Part shown: piece after piece, positions 25,474-33,870 of the stretch
Layout of the letters: every line of letters starts with the position of its first letter
Position numbering within the stretch: the first letter of the stretch is position 1
DNA from: Deltaproteobacteria bacterium
Lineage (GTDB): Bacteria; Desulfobacterota; Dissulfuribacteria; Dissulfuribacterales; UBA3076
Assembly (NCBI GenBank): GCA_003194495.1
Contig: PQXE01000028.1
Coordinates: 1-41,457 of the forward strand
Direction of reading: 5' to 3'
Length of the DNA: 41,457 bases
Position numbers and translations under genes: made by a program
Notes under the pieces: model-generated
The model's database searches: none
Told to the model about the DNA's origin: nothing
The model's input: only the letters and a program-made list of their open reading frames with translations

Positions 25474-25836
25474 ATGGAACAGGCCCAACTGGAATATTTT
25501 CGCAGCCTACTCCAGAAAACACTCGATGATCTTTTAGGGGAAGCGGACAAGACCCTGGAAGAGATGACTGACATGAACGACCACTTTCCTGACCCAACAG
25601 ATCGGGCGTCCGTAGAATCTGATCGTAGCTTTGAGCTGCGTATCAGAGATAGGGAGAGAAAACTCATAAAAAAGATCAACAAGGCATTAGAAAGGATCGA
25701 AGAAGGGACTTATGGCATCTGTGAAGATTGTGGTGAAGAAATAGGGGCTAAACGTCTGACGGCCAGACCTGTCACAACCCGTTGCATTGAGTGCAAGTCC
25801 AAACAAGAGAGGGAGGAAAAGGCCAAAGGCTTATAA
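25474..25836 (+). CDS. DksA/TraR-family zinc-finger transcription factor
   Basis: A 120-residue protein with a coiled-coil N-terminal half and a four-cysteine zinc finger [20 protein letters not shown] followed by [10 protein letters not shown]. The acidic [20 protein letters not shown] segment at the coiled-coil tip and the order of parts match DksA. DksA enters the RNA polymerase secondary channel and works with ppGpp at stringent-response promoters. Placement a few genes after rpoZ puts two polymerase-interacting proteins in one run. It starts 4 bp after moaC, and its stop immediately precedes the GH57 ATG. DksA rather than a related TraR protein is likely but not proven. Confidence 0.9.
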   Translation: MEQAQLEYFRSLLQKTLDDLLGEADKTLEEMTDMNDHFPDPTDRASVESDRSFELRIRDRERKLIKKINKALERIEEGTYGICEDCGEEIGAKRLTARPVTTRCIECKSKQEREEKAKGL

Positions 25837-28005
25837 ATGCTGCAGTTAAATATTGCCTTCCTTTGGCATATGCATCAACCTCTGTACCTTGACCCGACAA
25901 GGGATCGCTTTGCGATGCCATGGGTCAGGCTCCATGCCGTCAAGGCTTACTCTGACATGATAGTGTGTCTGGATTCCCGGCCTGAGGCAAAGGTGACTTT
26001 TAACCTTGTTCCATCCCTTCTTTTCCAAATCCAGTCTTATATACAGGGCAAAACCGACGATTTCCTGGAATTGAGCCGTCGCCCTGCCATCGAGCTCTCC
26101 CCTTCAGACCAGGAGTTCATCCTGACACATTTTTTTAGCTGCCAATGGCCTACTATGGTAGAACCCCATAAAAGGTACCTGCAACTGCTGGAGTTGCGAG
26201 GAAGGGACTTTGGTCCATCTTATACCTCCCAAGTGAGAAAGAAATTCACAACTCAGGACTATTTAGACCTTCAGGTCTGGTTTAATCTCGCATGGATCGG
26301 CTTTTCCTCAAAAAAACATCCATTGATAAGCTCTCTCTTTCAAAAGGGACAGTTATTCAGCGAAGAAGAAAAGATGGAACTTCTGGACTTCCATCTTGAA
26401 CTCATGAAAGGACTCATTTCCCGCTATAGTTCAAAATGGATCGAGGGACAAATAGAGATCAGTACCAGCCCATTCTATCATCCTATTCTCCCCCTGCTTA
26501 TCGATACTGATTTCGGGAAAAGGCCAAGGCCGGAAGCCAGACTCCCTTTGCGATTTACCTGCCCGGAAGACGCCGGAACACAACTGGATAAAGGCAGGCG
26601 CTATTGTAAGGATATTTTAGGAAAGACCCCTGTAGGACTCTGGCCATCAGAGGGCTCTGTTGCCCCTGAGCTTATTCCTCTTATTGAAGATGCCGGGTTT
26701 TCCTGGACCGCAACAGACGAGGCCATCCTATTTAACTCACTTGAGAAAATCGAACATCAAAGTCTTTTTCAGCCTTATAGAGTGGAAATAAACGGCTGTG
26801 GTACTGACATGGTCTTCCGGCACCATAAGCTTTCAGATCTGATAGGTTTTGTTTATCAGAAAAACCATCCTCAGGCTGCAATCACTGACTTTGTCTCCAG
26901 GCTAAAAAAAATCTGTAACGGCCTTCAGGGAATGGACCGTTCCCCTTTTGTTGCTATAATTCTGGATGGAGAAAATCCATGGGAGTATTACCAGGACGGT
27001 GGTGAATCCTTCTTGACAGGCCTATATGATGCAATTATCACAGAACCAATGCTTGAACTTGTGACCATTGGTCAGTATCTGAAAGACCATCCGCCGACAT
27101 GCACTTTGCCGGGGCTATATACAGGCTCTTGGATAAACCATGATTTCGGCATCTGGATCGGTGGGCAGGACGAAAACCGGGCATGGGAAACCCTTGGTCG
27201 TGCAAGAAAGGCAGTGGACAATGCCGGAAAACAGGAAAACATAACTGAAGAGGCAGTGAATGTGGCTATGGAATCTATTTATGCTGCTGAAGGCAGTGAC
27301 TGGTTCTGGTGGTATGGAGACCAATTTGAGACTGATTATGCCTATGGGTTTGACCACCTCTTCCGGACTCATCTCAAAAAGGTCTATAATAGCCTTAATG
27401 TGACAGTTCCTGATGAACTGCTAAGTCCGATCAGGGCCCCAAAACCAGCAACACCTACTACTGAACCAACGTGTTTTATACACCCACAAATTGATGGCTG
27501 TGTGAGCTATTATTGGGAGTGGAGAGGTGCAGGATCACTGACCCTGGGAAGCCTTGGGGGGGCCATGCATTCCGGGGCGAGTTCGCTGGCTGAGATTGCC
27601 TATGGTTTTGATCTTGAGTCGCTTTATCTGAGGATAGATCCCAAAGAGGGGAGCTTTGATGCCTGGGAGCCGGATCTCGGCCTCAGGATAAACATCTCAT
27701 CCAAGGCTATAATAACTATCGAACTGGTCCCCAACCGGTTCATAGACCTTCTTAATGAAAAAATCAGGATTTTCAAAAACGGAAAAGCCCTTGTTTCCAG
27801 TGAAACAGGTGTAAAGTGCGCTGTGAATGAGTTGGCAGAGGTGGCAATACCTTTTGTACTTCTGGACTCCGACCCCAAAGACGAATTAACCTTTCATATT
27901 GAAACAATAAAAAATAAATTGGTGAGAGATAGATGGCCGCGGGAGGGCTACATAGTGCTCCACGCACCTGATGAAGACTTTGAACGCAGGCTCTGGCTAG
28001 TTTAA
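25837..28005 (+). CDS. Glycoside hydrolase family 57 protein
   Basis: A 722-residue GH57 enzyme. The N-terminus LNIAFLWHMHQPLY is the first family motif. The nucleophile motif GLWPSEGSVAPEL puts the catalytic Glu at residue 272, and IILDGENPWEYYQDGG puts the acid/base Asp at residue 377. GSDWFWWYGDQF near residue 487 is another family signature. GH57 enzymes act on alpha-glucans (amylase, branching or transferase activity). The C-terminal 160 residues are a beta-rich extension seen in long GH57 proteins. No signal peptide is visible, so it probably works on cytoplasmic glycogen. The next gene, galT, fits sugar-phosphate handling. Which glucan reaction it performs is not decidable here. Confidence 0.92.
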   Translation: MLQLNIAFLWHMHQPLYLDPTRDRFAMPWVRLHAVKAYSDMIVCLDSRPEAKVTFNLVPSLLFQIQSYIQGKTDDFLELSRRPAIELSPSDQEFILTHFFSCQWPTMVEPHKRYLQLLELRGRDFGPSYTSQVRKKFTTQDYLDLQVWFNLAWIGFSSKKHPLISSLFQKGQLFSEEEKMELLDFHLELMKGLISRYSSKWIEGQIEISTSPFYHPILPLLIDTDFGKRPRPEARLPLRFTCPEDAGTQLDKGRRYCKDILGKTPVGLWPSEGSVAPELIPLIEDAGFSWTATDEAILFNSLEKIEHQSLFQPYRVEINGCGTDMVFRHHKLSDLIGFVYQKNHPQAAITDFVSRLKKICNGLQGMDRSPFVAIILDGENPWEYYQDGGESFLTGLYDAIITEPMLELVTIGQYLKDHPPTCTLPGLYTGSWINHDFGIWIGGQDENRAWETLGRARKAVDNAGKQENITEEAVNVAMESIYAAEGSDWFWWYGDQFETDYAYGFDHLFRTHLKKVYNSLNVTVPDELLSPIRAPKPATPTTEPTCFIHPQIDGCVSYYWEWRGAGSLTLGSLGGAMHSGASSLAEIAYGFDLESLYLRIDPKEGSFDAWEPDLGLRINISSKAIITIELVPNRFIDLLNEKIRIFKNGKALVSSETGVKCAVNELAEVAIPFVLLDSDPKDELTFHIETIKNKLVRDRWPREGYIVLHAPDEDFERRLWLV

Positions 28006-28039
28006 GGGAAGTAAATAATTACGTTTAAGGGATTACCAA

Positions 28040-29041
28040 ATGCCCGAACTACGCAGGGATACAATCATAGGCCGATGGGTTATTATTGCCAAGGAAAGAG
28101 GAAAGCGCCCCTACGACTTTGTCATTGAAAAAGACAAGACCAAGGGCGGGTTCTGTCCTTTATGTTCTGGAAATGAACACACCACTCCGCCGGAAGTCCT
28201 GGCCTATGGACGGCCGGGCTATTCACCCAATGGACCCGGCTGGACCCTCAGGGTAGTTCCGAACAAGTTCCCCGCACTAGTTATAGAAGGAGATCTGGAC
28301 AAACGGGGCGAAGGTATTTACGATAAAATGAATGGGATCGGTGCCCACGAGGTTATAATAGATACCCCAAGGCACGATGAAACCATCCCCATGATGTCTC
28401 ATGGACAGCTTATCCAGTCCTTTTGGGCCTACAGGGACCGGATGCTGGATTTGGCACAAGATTCCCGCTTTCGCTACATAATAATTTTTAAGAATTTTGG
28501 CCGGGCTGCAGGTGCTTCTCTAGAACATTCACATTCCCAGCTTATTGCTCTTCCTATCGTACCTCACCGAATACAGGAAGAAATCCAAAGCTCTTTGCAT
28601 TATTATGAATTTAAGGAACGCTGTATCTTTTGTGACATCATTCGTCAGGAAAAATCCCAAGGCATAAGAATAGTATGTGAAAATAATGATTTTATCACAG
28701 TCTGCCCCTTTGCGCCCCGTTCGCCTTTTGAGATGTGGTTGATGCCTAAAAGACACCAATCTTCTTATATCACCATGGACAACAATCAATTCCACTCATT
28801 AACAGACCTTTTTCTGGAGACAATGCGGCGTCTCGACAAAGCCCTTCCTGAAGTCCCTTACAATTATATGTTACACACGGCTCCAGCACGTAGTCCTTTC
28901 CTGGAACATTATCACTGGCATATAGAGATACTGCCAAAACTGACCATGGTAGCAGGGTTTGAATGGGGTACCGGATTTTATATCAACCCTACCCCGCCTG
29001 AAGAATCCGCACAGTTTCTCAGAGAAATTAATTTAGATTAA
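28040..29041 (+). CDS. galT: Galactose-1-phosphate uridylyltransferase
   Basis: A 333-residue HIT-superfamily enzyme. A zinc-type CPLCSGNEHTTPPEV motif lies near residue 38, FKNFGRAAGASLEHSHSQLI with the catalytic HxH near residues 170-172, and LEHYHWHIEILPK near 293. The enzyme moves UMP between UDP-glucose and galactose-1-phosphate. In bacteria lacking a Leloir operon, related proteins also handle other hexose-1-phosphates such as those from glycogen breakdown. It lies 34 bp after the GH57 gene and is likely co-transcribed with it. No galK or galE lies adjacent. Confidence 0.92.
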   Translation: MPELRRDTIIGRWVIIAKERGKRPYDFVIEKDKTKGGFCPLCSGNEHTTPPEVLAYGRPGYSPNGPGWTLRVVPNKFPALVIEGDLDKRGEGIYDKMNGIGAHEVIIDTPRHDETIPMMSHGQLIQSFWAYRDRMLDLAQDSRFRYIIIFKNFGRAAGASLEHSHSQLIALPIVPHRIQEEIQSSLHYYEFKERCIFCDIIRQEKSQGIRIVCENNDFITVCPFAPRSPFEMWLMPKRHQSSYITMDNNQFHSLTDLFLETMRRLDKALPEVPYNYMLHTAPARSPFLEHYHWHIEILPKLTMVAGFEWGTGFYINPTPPEESAQFLREINLD

Positions 29042-29114
29042 TGAAATTCCACTGTATGGATCAAACCATTTGCTGTATATAAATATTAACACTAAACAGC
29101 CAAGAAGGTGATCT

Positions 29115-29474
29115 ATGAATAAATACAAAATACTCGTAGTTGACGATGAAGAGAGCATTCATCTCCTTTACAAGGAAGAGTTGGAAGAAGAAGGCTATGA
29201 AGTCCACTCGGCGATGAGCGGAGAAGATGCCCTTAAGGCCTTTGACGCTCAGGAACCGGACCTTGTCATCCTGGACATCAATATGCCTGGTATGGACGGC
29301 ATAGAAGTGCTGCGGCAGATGAAACAGAAAAAGCCTCAGGTGCCTGTTATCTTGAGTTCCGCCTATCCTGAGTATAAACAGGATTTGGCATCGTGGGCCT
29401 CTGATGACTATATAGTCAAGTCCTTCAACTTAGATGACCTCAAGTCCTCTGTTCGCAGAAATTTAACAAAATGA
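29115..29474 (+). CDS. Single-domain response regulator (CheY-like receiver)
   Basis: A 119-residue receiver with no output domain. The acidic pocket is in LVVDDEES, the phospho-acceptor Asp is in LVILDINMPGMDG near residue 54, and switch residues lie in ILSSAYPEY. The usual Lys is in DYIVKSF near residue 101. A ribosome site AAGAAGGTG precedes the ATG. It should be phosphorylated by a kinase encoded elsewhere and act by protein contact. The convergent neighbour is a PilZ-PAS protein with a degenerate kinase-like tail. A functional link is possible but unproven. Confidence 0.9.
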   Translation: MNKYKILVVDDEESIHLLYKEELEEEGYEVHSAMSGEDALKAFDAQEPDLVILDINMPGMDGIEVLRQMKQKKPQVPVILSSAYPEYKQDLASWASDDYIVKSFNLDDLKSSVRRNLTK

Positions 29475-29498
29475 GGCAAAAAGGAAGATTGTGTGGAT

Positions 29499-29517
29499 GA
29501 CTTCAGGCAATGAAGTC
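29499..29517. terminator. Possible hairpin between convergent genes
   Basis: GACTTCA and TGAAGTC form a 7-bp stem around GGCAA, 25 bp after the receiver gene stop and overlapping the stop of the convergent PilZ gene. Only a weak T-rich tail follows on the plus strand, so termination is uncertain. Confidence 0.3.
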
Positions 29518-30981
29518 TACTTGTGGTTTTTGCATTTTTGATGTTGCCATCTTAAGAGTCACTGTCTGATAACCCGAATCACCTGAAACATAAACATTTA
29601 CTCCATATTTCTTTTTCAAGAGTCGCAAGATATTAAGGGCAGGCTCTCTATCTAAAGGCAAATTCATGGCCTTACCGTTGTGGCTGATGTTAAGGACCAA
29701 GTCTTCATCCTCCAGGAAAGTCTGAATCGACATTTCCATATTATCAAGGGTTGACATCTGCCTCATCAATACTTGACATAGAGCTAAAAACGCATTGGCC
29801 CATTCTGAATAATATCCCTGAAGTGACGGAAGGTCGGGAGATAATGATACTTGCTTGTTTATTTTTTTGAAAAAGAAATGGAGATCCAGAGTTCTTAGCT
29901 CATCTTTTATCAGGCCGTTCAAAGAAAACGGCACAGCAACTCCTTTTGTATCATTTTTTCTTCTACGAGCAATGGTCCGGCAAAATTCCGTTATTTGACC
30001 TGTTATGGTCTGAATTGACTCAATATCAGAGATCCAAACCTTAAGCTGCGCTGTATCCAAGGGAGTTTCAATACTGGACATTTTTTGAGCCATAAGGTCG
30101 AGACGCCCCGTTATTGCAGATAAAGGATTCGCAATATCCTCAAGGAAACCATCGAACAATTGACCAAAAATAAAATACCTGTATTGTTGCCAAAAGGTCT
30201 CTTCCCTGGCTTTTTCCCTATCCTTGAGCCGGCGCAGTGCAGTAACATCGCGACTGCGCAAAACCAGACCCCTTGTATCCTTATGGCCGATTAAAGGCAA
30301 AAGCCAAATATTATAATATCTATGACAATCCGGATCATTCAGCCACGGCAAGTCGCAAGGAAAAGCGCTTACCCTGACCTCTTTTCTATCAGCCATGGCT
30401 TTTTCTAATAGTTCTTTAAAAGAACCTTCTCCTTCAGAACTCTTAACTAGTGAGCATACCTCTGAAAAATGTCTCCTCTTGAGTTTTTCAGGATCTCTTG
30501 GCAGACAAAATGGCTGATTAATATTGGAGTCAACAATACTGAGCTTGGAATCAAAGATCAGAACCCCATCATCCAGGCTGTCTAAAAGGTATTGAAAATA
30601 AAATGAATGGTTGAACTCGGTTTCAAGGCCTTTAACTAGGTCTGAAATAGAAAAAGGCCAATCAACTATGTTTTCAAAGGCTATTCCACTTCTGAACTTA
30701 CCTTTTTCTTGTTTAACCCACCTAATTTGCCCTTTTGCAACATAATCGGTTTTGAGACCTTCTTCACCGGGCCGGAAAATCACAGACTCATTAGGACTGA
30801 TAGGGCTATCAGACTCAATCTGTATGCCATACGGACTCAGATCAGTTGAAGTTACACCCATTACAGACCCAAGAGCTTCTGTTTTCAAGCATAACGGCAC
30901 ATTTAACGGTATTCGAAAAAATCGACGCCGCTCTCTCCGGACTCCTTGCTGCACAGAGCCTCCTCGTGGAAAAACTGTCAT
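29503..30981 (-). CDS. PilZ-PAS protein with a degenerate histidine-kinase-like C-terminus
   Basis: A 492-residue cytoplasmic protein. The N-terminal PilZ domain (about 15-105) has the c-di-GMP motifs RRFFR (19-23) and DLSPYG (47-52). A PAS domain follows at about 128-250 (LLDSLDDGVLIFDSKLSIVD), then a coil and a helix resembling a kinase dimerisation region near residue 285. Where kinases have HEINNPL this protein has EDIANPLSAITGRLDLM, so the phospho-accepting His is replaced. The ATP-binding part is also eroded: the usual D-x-G-x-G reads ISHNGKAMN. It is therefore probably a c-di-GMP-responsive pseudokinase or scaffold. A GGDEF enzyme that makes c-di-GMP lies 2 kb away. Confidence 0.82.
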   Translation of the reverse strand: MTVFPRGGSVQQGVRRERRRFFRIPLNVPLCLKTEALGSVMGVTSTDLSPYGIQIESDSPISPNESVIFRPGEEGLKTDYVAKGQIRWVKQEKGKFRSGIAFENIVDWPFSISDLVKGLETEFNHSFYFQYLLDSLDDGVLIFDSKLSIVDSNINQPFCLPRDPEKLKRRHFSEVCSLVKSSEGEGSFKELLEKAMADRKEVRVSAFPCDLPWLNDPDCHRYYNIWLLPLIGHKDTRGLVLRSRDVTALRRLKDREKAREETFWQQYRYFIFGQLFDGFLEDIANPLSAITGRLDLMAQKMSSIETPLDTAQLKVWISDIESIQTITGQITEFCRTIARRRKNDTKGVAVPFSLNGLIKDELRTLDLHFFFKKINKQVSLSPDLPSLQGYYSEWANAFLALCQVLMRQMSTLDNMEMSIQTFLEDEDLVLNISHNGKAMNLPLDREPALNILRLLKKKYGVNVYVSGDSGYQTVTLKMATSKMQKPQVDFIA

Positions 30982-31097
30982 GTTATGAGAAAATAATTTA
31001 TTAAAATATTATATCTCTGCAAATAAGATACCAAAACAAAATCTTTTTCACTGGTTTAATACTGGGATGCAGCTCAAAATCTGGACGTCTTTAACAA

Positions 31098-31139
31098 AAT
31101 AAGAAAAGCTTTTCTACTTGTGGAAAAGCTTTTCTTATT
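31098..31139 (-). terminator. Strong hairpin downstream of the sigma-54 activator gene
   Basis: A perfect 17-bp inverted repeat AATAAGAAAAGCTTTTC with its complement around an 8-base loop (31115-31122). The arms contain A- and T-rich ends, and on the minus strand a T-rich tail (TTATTTTGTT) follows. It probably ends transcription of the gene whose stop is at 31376, after reading through repeat copy B. Confidence 0.65.
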
Positions 31140-31180
31140 ATATTACAACTATAAAAAAATTTAGCCATCCATCATTCACC

Positions 31181-31371
31181 AGTTTACACTTTTTTTGAAA
31201 AAACGTATATTATCAAATTGAATGCCTATGTTGAAACTGGAAATTCGAAATTAGGTAACGCATTTACATCTTTGTGTTTTTCCCAATTTCAAATTTCGAG
31301 TTTCAAATTTCACTGCCAAAATATAAGATCAACAAAGTGTAAACTACTTTTGACTTGTCGTGAAGGATGCC
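31181..31371. repeat. Intergenic repeat family R2, copy B
   Basis: Inverted copy of the repeat at 23335. AGTTTACACTT begins at 31181 and AAGTGTAAACT ends at 31345, followed by ACTTTTGACTTGTCGTGAAG (31346-31365) and GATGCC to 31371, an outer arm shared with copy A. It ends 5 bp from the stop codon of the sigma-54 activator gene. With the terminator at 31098 it explains most of the 394-bp gap; 30982-31097 holds nothing else recognisable. Confidence 0.75.
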
Positions 31372-31375
31372 AAAA

Positions 31376-32461
31376 TTACACAAAAGGTTCCAGTTCTTTC
31401 GGCAGTTTTAGCTCCAGGCTATCGTCAAATGAACCTCTGGCCGGCATTTCTACCCTAAAATCTTTTATCTTATAAAGAAGCGCCTTGTAACTTATTTGGA
31501 GCAGTTGAGCAGCCTGTTTGCGATTACCATTAGTCCGCCTGAGGGCCTCTTCTATTACCATTTTTTCAATACGGGCCAGACTCTTTTTTCGGATTTCCTT
31601 TAGTGAGGGGAACTGTATTTGCATTTCTTGTCTGCAGTTATCGAGCACGGAATTTATCAGGGACTCATCCGGAATCCATACTTCAGCAACAGGTCGATTT
31701 TTCGACGTCTGCCGGTCCATAGACCCAAGGATCTCTTCTTCAAGCAGATCAGGATCCTCAAGGACTATCAACCTCCTCACATAGTTCTCAAGCTCCCTTA
31801 CATTTCCAGGCCAATGATATTCAGCAAATACCTTTTCAAGCTTACCGGAGATATGAATTACTCCACCCTTCGACAAGCTTCTGTACTTACGGATAAAGTG
31901 TTCAAGGAGGAATGGAATATCTTCTTTTCTGTCCCGAAGGGGTGGCACCACTATCTTTATGATATTGATCCGGTAATAGAAATCTTCTCTAAATCTCCCT
32001 TTTCTTACCTCCTTATCAAGATTGTGATTAGTAGCTGATACCACCCAGGTATTGACACGAATATCCCTCACCCCCCCCACACGAGCGAATTCGGAATCCT
32101 GTAATACCTGTAGAAGTTTGGCCTGCAGGGCAATAGGCATGTCGCCGATTTCGTCCAGCAGTATGGTTCCTTTGTCGGCTAACTCGAATTTTCCCGGCTT
32201 TGGCTGTACTGCCCCGGTAAATGCACCACGCTCATAACCAAACAGTTCACTCTCCAGAAGCTCGCTTGGTAGCGCAGCACAGTTAACCTTGACCAGAGGA
32301 TGATCCCGACGGTAAGAACGCTCGTGCAAAGTACGGGCAACCAGTTCTTTACCCACGCCGCTCTCCCCGCAAATAAGTACGTTTAAGTCGGTGTCCACCA
32401 CCTGACTGATCAGATCCTTGATGCGCCTGATCGGTGGGCTATTGCCAATCATTAAGTCCAT
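31376..32461 (-). CDS. Sigma-54-dependent transcriptional activator without receiver domain
   Basis: A 361-residue protein that begins directly with the AAA+ domain. It has Walker A GESGVGKE near residue 33, the sigma-54 contact loop ELFGYERGAFTGA near residue 74, Walker B GTILLDEIGD near residue 94 and the arginine-finger region RFREDFYYRINII near 155. A Fis-type helix-turn-helix closes it (EEALRRTNGNRKQAAQLLQI, about 305-335). It hydrolyses ATP to open sigma-54 promoters. With no receiver or sensor domain it must be controlled by level, partner protein or unphosphorylated interaction. It is divergent from the receiver-GGDEF gene. Targets are unknown. Confidence 0.92.
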   Translation of the reverse strand: MDLMIGNSPPIRRIKDLISQVVDTDLNVLICGESGVGKELVARTLHERSYRRDHPLVKVNCAALPSELLESELFGYERGAFTGAVQPKPGKFELADKGTILLDEIGDMPIALQAKLLQVLQDSEFARVGGVRDIRVNTWVVSATNHNLDKEVRKGRFREDFYYRINIIKIVVPPLRDRKEDIPFLLEHFIRKYRSLSKGGVIHISGKLEKVFAEYHWPGNVRELENYVRRLIVLEDPDLLEEEILGSMDRQTSKNRPVAEVWIPDESLINSVLDNCRQEMQIQFPSLKEIRKKSLARIEKMVIEEALRRTNGNRKQAAQLLQISYKALLYKIKDFRVEMPARGSFDDSLELKLPKELEPFV

Positions 32462-32811
32462 TTATTATTTGACTCGAAGAAAAATACGGTTTTGCAGTAT
32501 AATCATAGCCTTGGTGAGACAGAATATAAACTTAAAAATCAATAGAATCTTAGCAAGGAGGCGAATTAAAATCAACAAAGTAATTATTTTTTACTTCATT
32601 CAAATCAAAGAATATCTTGTTTTGTGCTCTTTAAATTATTATGTTCAACTTTAAATTGAGAAATTGATATCAACTGATTTAAATTAGCGCCCTTGGGCAA
32701 GCTGTTGAGCTTATCAGCTTATTAATAAAATTGACCCCAAAATGGAAATTCCTATACTATCAAGTTATTTATTGTACGTTCCTAACATAGACTTATACAG
32801 TCCGGGAGGAT
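32462..32811. other. Divergent AT-rich promoter region
   Basis: A 350-bp gap between the divergent sigma-54 activator and receiver-GGDEF genes. It is AT-rich and has no convincing gene. TTGTAC, 16 bp and TATACA (about 32773-32800) could serve as a weak promoter just before the GGGAGG ribosome site of the GGDEF gene. I saw no clear -24/-12 sigma-54 promoter and no strong palindrome. Confidence 0.35.
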
Positions 32812-33777
32812 GTGTTGCCTGAAATTTTAGAATCATCTGAAAACAAGGTCGGTTTTCTCTTGAAAGACCTGCCACAAGAACCCCAACAACTCCTACTTGT
32901 TGACGACGATCCTACCATCTTAAACTTATTGGCAGAATTTGTTTCCCGTTTGGGGCACCAATATCGTACAGCAGGTGACGGTTTGAAAGCCATGTCGTTG
33001 CTGGAGCAATCCCCTGCCACCATCGTAATCACTGACATCCTGATGCCCCGGATGGATGGAATGGAGCTTATTCGGGAAATCAAAAAACTCTGGCCTGAAA
33101 CAGATGTAGTGGCAATAACAGGATATAGTCGAGACTTTCATTACACTGACGTTATTAAAGCCGGGGCATGCGACTTTATTCGAAAACCTTTTAATCTGGA
33201 CGAGCTGGAGGCCAAACTCAACAGGATAATCAGGGAACGTGGATACAGGGCCCTGTTGAAACGACTTTCCATAAAAGATGTCCTTACAAACCTTTACAAC
33301 AGACGCTTTCTCGACCAAAAGCTCGAAGAGGAAGCCCAAAGGGCCACCCGCCAAAACTATCCTCTTTTTCTAATCATATTAGACCTGGATAATTTCAAGG
33401 AACTGAATGACACCTTGGGGCATCAGGCAGGAGACGAGGTGCTCCAGCGACTAGCTGGTGTGTTGAGTAATTCCATCAGACGTAATGTGGATATTCCGTT
33501 TCGTTATGGGGGAGATGAATTTGCCGTAATGATTCCCGAGGCCGACACAGAGCAGGTAAAACAGATAGCAGAACGTATGCGGCGCAATTATCTGAACGAG
33601 GACATAGGTAAGACTTCCCTTAGCTTAGGTATCTCCCGCTTCAGGAGAACAGACAGTGGATTGCGCGGAGACATTAACGATTTTATTCACGAAGCTGATG
33701 TTTCAATGTATACCGCAAAAAAAGCAGGGGGTAACAAGGTAATATTTCACGAAGAAATAAAAAAGGAAGGTTCTTGA
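32812..33777 (+). CDS. Response regulator with GGDEF output (diguanylate cyclase)
   Basis: A 321-residue protein with two domains. The receiver (about 20-140) has LLVDDDPTI, the phospho-acceptor Asp in ITDILMPRMDGMEL near residue 75, and FIRKPF with the conserved Lys. The cyclase domain (about 155-315) has LTNLYNRRFLDQ, LDLDNFKELNDTLGHQAGDE and an intact active site YGGDEFAVMIPEA. The inhibitory RxxD motif RNVD lies five residues before GGDEF, so product feedback is expected. It should make c-di-GMP when phosphorylated. The start is GTG at 32812 or, more likely by spacing from the GGGAGG site, TTG at 32815. Confidence 0.93.
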   Translation: MLPEILESSENKVGFLLKDLPQEPQQLLLVDDDPTILNLLAEFVSRLGHQYRTAGDGLKAMSLLEQSPATIVITDILMPRMDGMELIREIKKLWPETDVVAITGYSRDFHYTDVIKAGACDFIRKPFNLDELEAKLNRIIRERGYRALLKRLSIKDVLTNLYNRRFLDQKLEEEAQRATRQNYPLFLIILDLDNFKELNDTLGHQAGDEVLQRLAGVLSNSIRRNVDIPFRYGGDEFAVMIPEADTEQVKQIAERMRRNYLNEDIGKTSLSLGISRFRRTDSGLRGDINDFIHEADVSMYTAKKAGGNKVIFHEEIKKEGS

Positions 33778-33799
33778 TCACAGAACATCTAAGGATATG

Positions 33800-33842
33800 A
33801 GGAATTGAGAGATTAAAATCAATAGAACAACCTTCAATTCCT
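33800..33842. terminator. Weak inverted repeat between convergent GGDEF and mreB genes
   Basis: AGGAATTGA (33800-33808) and TCAATTCCT (33834-33842) pair over 9 bp with a 25-base loop. No good T-run follows. It may be a bidirectional terminator, but support is slight. Confidence 0.25.
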
Positions 33843-33870
33843 AAATTCGCAATCCCTGAATCAACGGATC

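Noticed and set aside
32418..32654. A 78-codon plus-strand ORF in the divergent promoter region
   Set aside because: It starts inside the opposing gene, has strongly AT-driven composition and no ribosome site or family similarity.
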